A stretch of DNA of 36,247 bases, from NCBI GenBank assembly GCA_022563405.1, contig JADFNK010000019.1:1-36247 (forward strand), in the 5' to 3' direction. The stretch is from Gemmatimonadota bacterium (GTDB lineage: Bacteria > Gemmatimonadota > Gemmatimonadetes > Longimicrobiales > Gaopeijiaceae). The position numbers were made by a program, and so were the translations under genes. This document shows positions 14,801 to 21,585 of the stretch, piece by piece (the first letter of the stretch is position 1; the number at the start of each line of letters is the position of its first letter). Below the pieces are notes generated by a model. It saw nothing but the letters and a program-made list of their open reading frames with translations, did not search any database and was not told the origin of the DNA.

Positions 14801-16246
14801 GTGAGCGAGCCTGAAGGAGCGGCAACGGATCGGAAGCCCATGCAGAACTTCCGCACCGACGAACTGATCGGGCTCCTCTCGAGCCGGGTGGTGGGGCAGG
14901 CTCACGCCCTGGAGCATATCGTACCGAGCATCCAGCTACACCGGTCGGGGCTGGCTCCGGAAGGTCGCCCGGTCGGTGTGTTCCTCCTGCTCGGACCGAC
15001 CGGTACGGGCAAGACCCGGACGGTCGAAGCGCTTGCCGAAGTCCTCCACGGCGATGCGCGCAACGTGGTCAAGATCGATTGTGGTGAGTTCCAGAGCGAG
15101 CATGAAGTGGCGAAACTCATCGGGGCTCCCCCTGGGTACGTGGGACATGCTCAGACCGAGCCGCGCCTGAACCAGCTCGTGCTCGACGAAATGACGAGCG
15201 ACGAGTGCGACCTCACGCTGGTTCTTTTCGACGAAATCGAAAAGGCGGCGCCGTCCTTGGCTCAGCTACTGCTCGGTGTGCTCGACAAAGCGACGTTACG
15301 GTTGGGAGATGGTGCTGAGGTAAACTTCGAGAAGTCGCTGATCTTCCTTACCAGCAATCTCGGAGCAAGAGACATGCTGTCCGAGCTGCAGCCGACTTTG
15401 GGTTTCGACACGGAGCCGAGGCGCCCCGGGGCCGACCTCTCCGCGCACCTGGAGCGCGTGGGCCTCAGGGCGGTCCAGCGTCACTTCTCTCCGGAATTCG
15501 TGAACCGGATCGACGCCGTCATCACGTATCGTCCGTTGGGGAACGAGTCTCTGGTGGCGATTCTCGAACAACACGTGGTCGAACTTCAGCGCCATGTCCA
15601 GAATCGACTCGGCAGCCGATCGTTCGACATCGAGGTGGCTCCCGCAGCCCGATTTTTCATGCTCGAAAAAGGGACGAGTATGGAGTACGGAGCCAGGGAG
15701 CTGAAGAGGATCATCCACGTTCATTTGACGCAGCCGCTGGCTGCCATGGTCGCGAACGGTGAGGTCACGCCTGGGGCGCAGGTCACGGTCGACCTCCACG
15801 AAGACGGAGACCATCTGACTCTACTCGCTGCCGGTGGGACGCCCCTGCCTACCACCCCTCCATCGACCGTGCTCGCGATCGACGACAACGAGGCGGTGCT
15901 GGGTTGGCTCAACCGGGTTCTCGGCGATGAAGGCCACCGGGTTCTACTCGGTTCCACGGTCGAGGACGCGCGGCGGCACCTCGAAAAGGAGGTGCCCGAT
16001 ATACTGGTGTTCGACCAGATCTTGCCGGACGGTGATGGTGTCGAGCTCGCGGTGAACATTCTCAAGGAACACCCCGACACACGAGCCGTGGTCATGAGTG
16101 GGACCGGGCTGGACGAGGAGGACGTACTTCTCTGTCAACGGTATGATATTCCTTTCCTCAAGAAGCCGTTCGTGGCGGAAGAGCTGCTCAGCGCCCTCGA
16201 GGCGATTTCCTTGAGCGGTGGATCCAGCCGCTCGGCGGCCGGCTGA
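14801..16246 (+). CDS. ClpB/ClpC-type AAA+ unfoldase domain fused to a C-terminal response-regulator receiver
   Basis: The 481 residues hold one AAA+ module of the Clp/Hsp100 D2 class (about 18-340). It shows Walker A GPTGTGKT (65-72), a ClpB-like LIGAPPGYVGH (107-117) with the aromatic pore-loop Tyr, Walker B VLFDE (141-145), sensor-1 Asn186, Arg237 in FVNRID as likely arginine finger, and sensor-2 GARELKR (297-303). A Pro/Thr linker (347-355) leads to a receiver domain (357-470) with acidic pair Asp361/Asp362, phosphoacceptor Asp405, Ser433 and Lys455. There is no Clp N-domain, D1 ring or middle domain, and no obvious ClpP-binding loop. All catalytic residues for both domains are present. 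It probably acts as a phosphorylation-controlled unfoldase in the cytoplasm; the client is unknown. The start is GTG 14801 with GGAG 7 nt upstream. sufE follows after 26 nt. Confidence 0.88.
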   Translation: MSEPEGAATDRKPMQNFRTDELIGLLSSRVVGQAHALEHIVPSIQLHRSGLAPEGRPVGVFLLLGPTGTGKTRTVEALAEVLHGDARNVVKIDCGEFQSEHEVAKLIGAPPGYVGHAQTEPRLNQLVLDEMTSDECDLTLVLFDEIEKAAPSLAQLLLGVLDKATLRLGDGAEVNFEKSLIFLTSNLGARDMLSELQPTLGFDTEPRRPGADLSAHLERVGLRAVQRHFSPEFVNRIDAVITYRPLGNESLVAILEQHVVELQRHVQNRLGSRSFDIEVAPAARFFMLEKGTSMEYGARELKRIIHVHLTQPLAAMVANGEVTPGAQVTVDLHEDGDHLTLLAAGGTPLPTTPPSTVLAIDDNEAVLGWLNRVLGDEGHRVLLGSTVEDARRHLEKEVPDILVFDQILPDGDGVELAVNILKEHPDTRAVVMSGTGLDEEDVLLCQRYDIPFLKKPFVAEELLSALEAISLSGGSSRSAAG

Positions 16247-16272
16247 CCGGCATACCCCTTCGAAGGCCTTCT

Positions 16273-16689
16273 ATGACTCCCGACGAATTTGCAGAGCGCT
16301 TCAACCGGTTACGCTCTTGGGAGGACCGCTATCGATACCTCATCCAGCTCGGACGGAAGCTGGAGCCTTACCCGGAAGAATTCAGGGATCAGGAGCACTT
16401 GGTCCCAGGATGTCTGAGTCAAGTCTGGCTCGTCACCACCGAGGGCTCCGACCCGTCCGAAATGGTGTTTCGGGGGGACAGCGATGCCCATATCGTCAAA
16501 GGGCTCGTCGCGATACTCCTCATGTTGTACTCGGGCAAGACGGCGGAGGAGATTATTTCGACCGACCTGCAAGGGTTCTTCGAGGGGCTGGACCTGGGGC
16601 AACATCTCTCGGTCAATCGAAGGAACGGCTTCTATTCGATGACCCTGAAGATCAGAGAACATGCGGCCCAAGCGATGACCGCGTCGTGA
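16273..16689 (+). CDS. sufE: SufE-type cysteine desulfuration protein
   Basis: SufE takes sulfur from the desulfurase SufS as a persulfide and passes it to Fe-S cluster assembly. The 138-residue length matches. It begins MTPDEFAERF and carries VPGCLSQVW, with Cys47 as the persulfide-accepting residue. A typical C-terminal region follows (GKTAEEIISTDLQGFFEGLDL). It lies 26 nt after the AAA+/receiver gene, so the two may share a transcript. No sufS, sufBCD or iscU is nearby. Its stop codon sits inside the first unit of a 23-bp tandem repeat (16676-16744), so the repeat encodes the last residues (MTAS). Confidence 0.93.
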   Translation: MTPDEFAERFNRLRSWEDRYRYLIQLGRKLEPYPEEFRDQEHLVPGCLSQVWLVTTEGSDPSEMVFRGDSDAHIVKGLVAILLMLYSGKTAEEIISTDLQGFFEGLDLGQHLSVNRRNGFYSMTLKIREHAAQAMTAS

Positions 16690-16744
16690 CTGGGGGAGTG
16701 ACCGCGTCGCGACTGGGGAGATGACCGCGTCGTGACTGGGGAAG
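16676..16744 (+). repeat. Three tandem copies of a 23-bp repeat overlapping the sufE stop
   Basis: Units at 16676-16698, 16699-16721 and 16722-16744 all begin TGACCGCGTCG and contain GACTGGGG, with single-base differences. The first spans the end of sufE including its TGA. The third ends 13 nt before the ATG of the next gene. It carries no hairpin of note. Confidence 0.9.
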
Positions 16745-16757
16745 TGTGGGAGACGTG

Positions 16758-17699
16758 ATGAAGCGATGGATGATGTTGGTGACCGCGATTCCGCTTGTCG
16801 CAGCCGCGTGTGGTGGTGGGGATGCCGGAGGGAGCACCGTGACCTTCCGGGCCGAGCGTCCGGCATTCGACGGGGTCCGCGCCTTTCAAGATCTCGAGAC
16901 ACAGGTGGCCTTCGGGCCCCGCATACCCGGGTCCCCAGGCCATACCGAGCAATTGGAGTGGTTGGAGACCCAGCTGCGAGCCCTCGCCGATACCGTATTT
17001 CTCGACCCGTTCGAACATGTGACCGCTGAGGGCGACGAGCTTGCTCTGACCAACGTGATCGCCCGGTTCGGTCCCGCCGACGGCTCACGGCTGCTCCTCC
17101 TCACACACTGGGACACACGGCCGAAGGCAGACCAGGCCTCAGGGGAAGCAGACCGGGAGCTTCCGGTCCCCGGCGCCAACGACGGCGCTTCGGGCACGGC
17201 GATTCTCCTGGAGCTGGCCCGAATGTTCAACGAGCAACGTCCGCCCGGAGGTGTGGAGCTTCTCTTCACCGACGGCGAGGACTATGGGCCGTCCACGGCA
17301 GACATGTTCTTGGGCGCCCGGCACTACGTGGGGGGAATCGGGAGTGAGAACCCGCCCGCCTATGGAATCCTCCTCGATATGGTCGGGGATGCCGACCCCA
17401 GCTTTCCCATCGAGGCTTACTCCATGGAGGGTGCGGGCCAGGTGGTTCAGCGTATTTGGGGCATTGCGGCCGACCTTGGATACCGGCGCTTCTTTCCCAT
17501 GGACCAGACCTCGAGGGTGGTGGACGAACACATCCAATTCATCGACGCGGGTATTCCCGTGGCCGACATCATCGATTTCGAATACGGTCCGGCCCACGCC
17601 TTCTGGCACACCCCCAGGGACGTACCGGCGAACACGAGTGCCCAGACGCTGTTTATGGTCGGAGACGTCGTGGCGGAGGTGGTGTACCGGAACCGCTGA
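16758..17699 (+). CDS. M28-family glutaminyl-peptide cyclotransferase-like lipoprotein
   Basis: The 313-residue product resembles animal-type glutaminyl cyclases, zinc enzymes that convert N-terminal Gln to pyroglutamate, within the M28 aminopeptidase fold. Likely metal and catalytic residues are His117/Asp119 (THWDTR), Asp142 (GANDGASG), Glu174/Asp175 (TDGEDYG), Asp211, the DEHIQF segment (256-261) and His284 (FWHTPRD). DEHIQF and FWHT match the glutaminyl cyclase pattern better than plain aminopeptidases. A signal with lipobox VAAAC (Cys18) predicts lipid anchoring. ATG 16758 is preferred over GTG 16746 because GGGAG lies 5 nt upstream. Which reaction it performs (cyclase or peptidase) is open. 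Confidence 0.82.
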   Translation: MKRWMMLVTAIPLVAAACGGGDAGGSTVTFRAERPAFDGVRAFQDLETQVAFGPRIPGSPGHTEQLEWLETQLRALADTVFLDPFEHVTAEGDELALTNVIARFGPADGSRLLLLTHWDTRPKADQASGEADRELPVPGANDGASGTAILLELARMFNEQRPPGGVELLFTDGEDYGPSTADMFLGARHYVGGIGSENPPAYGILLDMVGDADPSFPIEAYSMEGAGQVVQRIWGIAADLGYRRFFPMDQTSRVVDEHIQFIDAGIPVADIIDFEYGPAHAFWHTPRDVPANTSAQTLFMVGDVVAEVVYRNR

Positions 17700-17735
17700 G
17701 TAGCCACTATAGTAGCCCACGTCTGTCGTAGCAGC

Positions 17736-17786
17736 GTTATCACACGTACCACGTTTTCACCAACGTTTTCACCCACGTTATCACAC
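17736..17786 (+). repeat. Short tandem repeat upstream of the aminotransferase gene
   Basis: Units beginning GTTATCAC or GTTTTCAC occur at 17736, 17753, 17765 and 17777. The middle two are 12-bp tandem units (GTTTTCACCAAC, GTTTTCACCCAC). They fill the 97-bp gap before the start at 17797 and could be operator copies or a simple duplication. No promoter was assigned. Confidence 0.75.
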
Positions 17787-17796
17787 GAGCAGTGCC

Positions 17797-19014
17797 ATGA
17801 CCCAGGCCAGCGCATCGAAGACCGATCTATTTCTCACCGAAGCCGACCAGTTCAGCGCTCGCAACTACAAACCCCTCCCGGTCGTGCTGGAGCGCGGGGA
17901 AGGCGCTTGGGTTTGGGACGTGGACGGGAACCGCTATCTCGACATGCTTTCCGCCTACTCGGCTCTGAATCAGGGACACCGTCACCCGGCCATCGTGGCG
18001 GCGGCCGAAGAGCAAATGTCGAAGCTGACGTTGACGTCGCGGGCGTTTCACAACGATCAGATGGGACCCTTTGTGCGTGACCTCTGCGAGGCGACCGGAT
18101 ACGAAAAAGCCCTTCCGATGAACACGGGCGCCGAAGCCGTGGAGACGGCGATCAAGATGGTCCGGAAGTGGGGTTACCAAGTGAAGGGCGTGCCGGAGGG
18201 TAAAGCCGAGATCATCGTCTGTGAAAACAACTTCCACGGGCGAACGACCACCATCGTCGGCTTCAGTTCCGAGGACCAGTATCGTGAGGGATTTGGCCCG
18301 TTTACACCTGGTTTCGTGTTGGTTCCTTACGGCGACGCCGATGCGTTCGAGGCGGCGGTCAGCGAGCACACGGTCGGGTTCCTGGTCGAGCCTCTCCAGG
18401 GCGAAGGTGGTGTGATCGTGCCGCCTGAGGGATACCTGAGCCGCACCGCCGAGATCTGCCGGGAGCGGCGCATCGCGTTCATGGGTGACGAGATCCAGAC
18501 GGGGCTCGGAAGGACGGGACGCCTCTTCTGCTGCGAGTGGGAGGACGTCCGGCCGGACGTCCTCATCGTGGGTAAGGCCTTGGGCGGCGGAATCTACCCG
18601 GTCTCGGCCGCGATCGCCGACGCCGAGTTCATGGACGTTTTCCAGCCGGGCGACCACGGCTCCACGTTCGGCGGAAATCCGCTGGGAGCGGCGATCGGAC
18701 GAGCCTCACTCCGTGTCATCCTGGATGAGAAACTTTCGGAGCGTTCCGATGAGCTCGGCACGTGGTTCATGGGTCGGCTGCGTGATATCGGCTCTCCTCA
18801 CGTCGAGGAAGTTCGTGGTCGTGGCCTCATGATCGGCGTCGTGATCAAGGAGGCGTCGGGCACCGCGAGGCCGTTCTGCGAGGCTCTTCAGGCCAGGGGA
18901 ATTCTCGCCAAGGAGACACACCACCAGGTGATCCGCTTCGCGCCTCCTCTCACCATCGATCAGGCGACGCTGGAGGATGCGCTGGTGGACATCGAGGCGG
19001 TGTTACGGGGCTGA
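17797..19014 (+). CDS. rocD: Ornithine aminotransferase (class III PLP enzyme)
   Basis: The 405-residue enzyme belongs to the class III aminotransferases. It probably moves the delta-amino group of ornithine to 2-oxoglutarate, giving glutamate semialdehyde. Family features are SAYSALNQGHRHP (52-64), MNTGAEAVETAIK (108-120) and the NNFHGRT motif. EPLQGEGGV and GDEIQTG (Asp231, contacts the PLP ring) follow. Lys260 in VGKALGGG forms the PLP Schiff base, and TFGGNPL follows. The N-terminal SARNYKPLPVV and SAYSA distinguish ornithine transaminases from acetylornithine enzymes. It starts at ATG 17797 after a repeat-filled gap, and the next gene begins 13 nt after its stop. No arginine-catabolic neighbours are present. 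Confidence 0.92.
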   Translation: MTQASASKTDLFLTEADQFSARNYKPLPVVLERGEGAWVWDVDGNRYLDMLSAYSALNQGHRHPAIVAAAEEQMSKLTLTSRAFHNDQMGPFVRDLCEATGYEKALPMNTGAEAVETAIKMVRKWGYQVKGVPEGKAEIIVCENNFHGRTTTIVGFSSEDQYREGFGPFTPGFVLVPYGDADAFEAAVSEHTVGFLVEPLQGEGGVIVPPEGYLSRTAEICRERRIAFMGDEIQTGLGRTGRLFCCEWEDVRPDVLIVGKALGGGIYPVSAAIADAEFMDVFQPGDHGSTFGGNPLGAAIGRASLRVILDEKLSERSDELGTWFMGRLRDIGSPHVEEVRGRGLMIGVVIKEASGTARPFCEALQARGILAKETHHQVIRFAPPLTIDQATLEDALVDIEAVLRG

Positions 19015-19027
19015 TCCAGGAAGGCCG

Positions 19028-20710
19028 ATGAGCGACACGACCGTCCTGGAGGAGCCTGGCGAAGGACCAAATACAGGGCGGGCGCCAGTGCGGGTACGAG
19101 CGCGGGCACGAGCGCTGGTACCGGGCCTTCTCGTCCCCCTGATCGTGGCGGCGGGCCTCGGCATAGTCGGGTTCCTCGTCTGGGCCGCCGTATCACCCGG
19201 AGTGTGGCACGACGACGGCGCTTATCTACTTCTCGGTAAGTCCCTCGCGGACGGTGAGGGACTCCGATATTCGCAAGTTCCGGGGTCCCTGCCCGGCGCG
19301 AAGTTTCCCCCCCTGTATCCCCTTTTCCTTGCCCTGTTGTGGAAGATCACACCCGGGGCGGTGGGTCAGGGGTCGCTCGCGGCCACGTTCAACGTGGTGT
19401 TCGTCGCAGCGAGTGGGGGGATGTTCGTGGCCTATCTGCGCACGCTGAACTTTTCGTGGCGGATCTCGATCGTCACGGCCGTCCTGTTCTGGCTTCTCCC
19501 CGATCTGTGGCGACTGGCTCTCGTGCCTCTCTCCGAGCCGCTCTTCCTGGTCACACTGGTTGCGGCGCTCTGGACGGGATCTCGCCTGGAGGCGCAACCC
19601 ACTTGGCGTCGACTCGCCGAATTCCTGGCCGTGTTCGCGCTCGCTTACCACACCCGAACCATGGGACTCGCCATGGGGATCGCGGTACCGTTGGCGTTGC
19701 TGATGCGTGGCCGGATGGCCTGGGCCCTCCGTAGTGCCGCCTGTTCCGTGCTGATCATCGCGCCGTGGATGTTCTGGTCGAGCCGGGCGGCATCAGCGAT
19801 TCCAGCCCCTCTTCGGGACACTCTGGGCCCCTATGCCGGCTGGCTCACGGGCCAGGCCGGTGGGGAAGGCGGATATTTCGGGGTCATGGGTGCGCGAGCC
19901 CTCACGCTCGCGGGCCAAATCGTCGGGCTCTTTTTCCCGGGCACCGAGGGGTGGAACGCCGTGCTGGCGGGGGTCATCATGGGCGGGGCGCTCATCCTCG
20001 GGGTGCGCCGGCTCTCCGCCCAGACGTGGACGCCGATTCTTACGGCTGCTCTGCTCATGGGAATGCTGTGGTTATGGCCCTATCAGGAAATCCGGTTGAC
20101 GATGCCGCTCATCCCAGTTCTGGGGATGGTCATGGTGGCCGGGTTCAGGCCCGAGGCGGAGAGGCTGACTCGTGGGATCGTGGTCGATGGAGCTCGACCG
20201 GATCCCGTCACTTTCTTGGTCGGTATCATGGGTCTCGCCTGGATACTCGCGTTGGGCTCAGCGAGCGTGATCGCTCTTGCGGGCGGGCGCCACGTGGAAC
20301 CCCTCCGCGTAAGGGAGCTCATGCTTGCCCGGGCCGTGCAGGCCGTGGAAGAGCGCGTCCCACCGACCGGCGTAGTAGGAGCCCCCGAGTTGTGGGCGGG
20401 ACTGGCCCTTCACACCGGCCGCCGGGTTGCCCCCAGTGCCCGGTTCCGGCTGGATGGGGAGGGCCCCATCTGGGGTACCCCGTCGGAGCAATTCGCGGTC
20501 TGGTCCGCCGCTGAGATCGAATATGTCGTGTTGGAGAACGCCGGGGTGGTGCATCAAGAGGCACTGGACGAGCTGGTTTCGCGTTGCCCCGGTGCGGTTC
20601 AGGTTCTGGCGTCGTGGGCCGGAGGCTGGCTGGTGCGTCTGGACTGGGACGATACATGCCGGGCCAGTGTCGTGCCCGGGGCCGTGCCGGGCGCCGTGCC
20701 CGGGGCCTGA
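19028..20710 (+). CDS. GT-C fold integral-membrane glycosyltransferase (second copy type)
   Basis: A 560-residue polytopic membrane protein like that at 8573-10300. A basic N-terminus (VRVRARARA, encoded by a short repetitive tract) precedes the first helix (about 31-55). The first outer loop has HDDGAY (61-66) and KFPPLYP (92-98), matching the Asp-containing loop and PPLYP pattern of GT-C enzymes. A soluble tail from about residue 430 ends in PGAVPGAVPGA, an in-frame micro-repeat. ATG 19028 has AGGA 6 nt upstream. The two GT-C proteins share layout but are clearly diverged, so they are not a recent duplication. The acceptor is unknown; polyprenyl-linked sugar donors are the family norm. Confidence 0.8.
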   Translation: MSDTTVLEEPGEGPNTGRAPVRVRARARALVPGLLVPLIVAAGLGIVGFLVWAAVSPGVWHDDGAYLLLGKSLADGEGLRYSQVPGSLPGAKFPPLYPLFLALLWKITPGAVGQGSLAATFNVVFVAASGGMFVAYLRTLNFSWRISIVTAVLFWLLPDLWRLALVPLSEPLFLVTLVAALWTGSRLEAQPTWRRLAEFLAVFALAYHTRTMGLAMGIAVPLALLMRGRMAWALRSAACSVLIIAPWMFWSSRAASAIPAPLRDTLGPYAGWLTGQAGGEGGYFGVMGARALTLAGQIVGLFFPGTEGWNAVLAGVIMGGALILGVRRLSAQTWTPILTAALLMGMLWLWPYQEIRLTMPLIPVLGMVMVAGFRPEAERLTRGIVVDGARPDPVTFLVGIMGLAWILALGSASVIALAGGRHVEPLRVRELMLARAVQAVEERVPPTGVVGAPELWAGLALHTGRRVAPSARFRLDGEGPIWGTPSEQFAVWSAAEIEYVVLENAGVVHQEALDELVSRCPGAVQVLASWAGGWLVRLDWDDTCRASVVPGAVPGAVPGA

Positions 20711-20750
20711 CCCGGCGGCACCCCAGGAAGGCTGAGCGGCATTCGAGCAG

Positions 20751-21029
20751 TCACCACTCGATCTCGCCTTTCTGCGAAGTGTCGACTTCTTTTCCTTTGC
20801 CGCCACCCAACAGCACGGTCTCGATCTGACCGTACAGAAACTCCCGGGCCTTTTTGTCACGAGGGTCGAGCCCATAGTGATTGATCAGAAGCGTTTGATG
20901 CTGCAGCCACTCTGTCCAGCATCCGGAGCAGATCTTCTCCTGAATACGTTTCCCCAATTCGGTTCGAAAAGGAGGTTTGGCCAGCGTCGGTTTTTCAGGC
21001 CCACAGCGGCTGCACTCGATCGTTTCCAT
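20751..21029 (-). CDS. YggX-like Fe(II)-trafficking / oxidative damage protection protein with two CxxC pairs
   Basis: The 92 residues align by eye with YggX: ELGKRIQEKI and WTEWLQHQTLLINHYGL match the core helix-loop region of the E. coli protein. YggX helps protect labile Fe-S clusters and iron pools. Unlike the E. coli form, which has a single N-terminal Cys, this protein has CSRC (Cys6, Cys9) and CSGC (Cys34, Cys37), a likely zinc-ribbon-type site. The start is ATG 21029 with GAGAGGG about 6 nt upstream. It is divergent from the DksA-like gene and convergent with the GT-C gene. Function is inferred from the core similarity only. Confidence 0.75.
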   Translation of the reverse strand: METIECSRCGPEKPTLAKPPFRTELGKRIQEKICSGCWTEWLQHQTLLINHYGLDPRDKKAREFLYGQIETVLLGGGKGKEVDTSQKGEIEW

Positions 21030-21057
21030 TTTGGCCCTCTCAACGCTTCAAGATCGA

Positions 21058-21073
21058 CGCCCGAACTCGGGCG
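21058..21073. promoter_or_regulatory. 16-bp dyad between yggX-like and dksA-like genes
   Basis: CGCCCGA (21058-21064) and TCGGGCG (21067-21073) form a perfect 7-bp inverted repeat with a 2-bp centre, 29 bp upstream of the yggX-like start. A weaker dyad CCCGA/TCGGG follows at about 21079-21096. These could be operator sites in the shared divergent region (21030-21204). Confidence 0.4.
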
Positions 21074-21152
21074 AATGTCCCGATTCTCGATTCGGGGATC
21101 ACGGGATTACCCTGACAGGGGGCCGGGGATCCCGCCCGGCGTAGACGAGGTT

Positions 21153-21183
21153 TTGTGATTCAATTAATTTTTCGCCGTACAAT
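21153..21183 (+). promoter_or_regulatory. Candidate promoter of the dksA-like gene
   Basis: TACAAT (21178-21183) is a good -10 element 21 bp before the ATG at 21205. The best -35 candidate is TTGTGA (21153-21158) with a long 19-bp spacer. The spacer is AT-rich, unlike the surrounding sequence. Confidence 0.4.
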
Positions 21184-21204
21184 CTAACCCCATACGAATT
21201 CGGA

Positions 21205-21585
21205 ATGTTGACCAAGAAGCAGCTCAAGCACATCGAGGGCCGGCTCATGGATGAGCGGGCAAGGGCGCTCAAGGCGTTGGGGCTCTTCGACAGGATTTCC
21301 AAACTCGACCGGGAGTCGATGGACTCCGATCTTTCCGCCTACACGGACCACATGGCGGATCAGGGGACCGAGGCGATGGAGCGTGAGAAGGCCGCTCTCT
21401 TTGCGACCAAGGAGGGCCGCTACATCTACCGGCTCGAGGGGGCGTTGCGCCGGCTGTACAACGACCCAAAGACGTTCGGGGACTGCCACACTTGTGGCTC
21501 CGCCGTCGCGTTCGAGCGTCTCGACGCGCTCCCGCATGCCCGGTACTGCATCGACTGCAAACGGAAAGAAGAGGACGAAGCCTAG
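21205..21585 (+). CDS. DksA/TraR-family zinc-finger protein
   Basis: The 126-residue protein has a coiled-coil N-terminal half with an acidic tip region (MDSDLSAYTDHMADQGTEAM, about 39-58). The C4 zinc finger, CHTC (Cys94, Cys97) and CIDC (Cys115, Cys118), follows. DksA-type proteins enter the RNA polymerase secondary channel and act with ppGpp at stress and rRNA promoters. The protein is shorter than E. coli DksA (151 residues), so it may be a regulator of the wider family. ATG 21205 has no clear ribosome binding site but follows a plausible promoter with a very short leader. Its TAG stop shares the palindrome CTAG with the stop of rnd on the other strand. Confidence 0.85.
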   Translation: MLTKKQLKHIEGRLMDERARALKALGLFDRISKLDRESMDSDLSAYTDHMADQGTEAMEREKAALFATKEGRYIYRLEGALRRLYNDPKTFGDCHTCGSAVAFERLDALPHARYCIDCKRKEEDEA

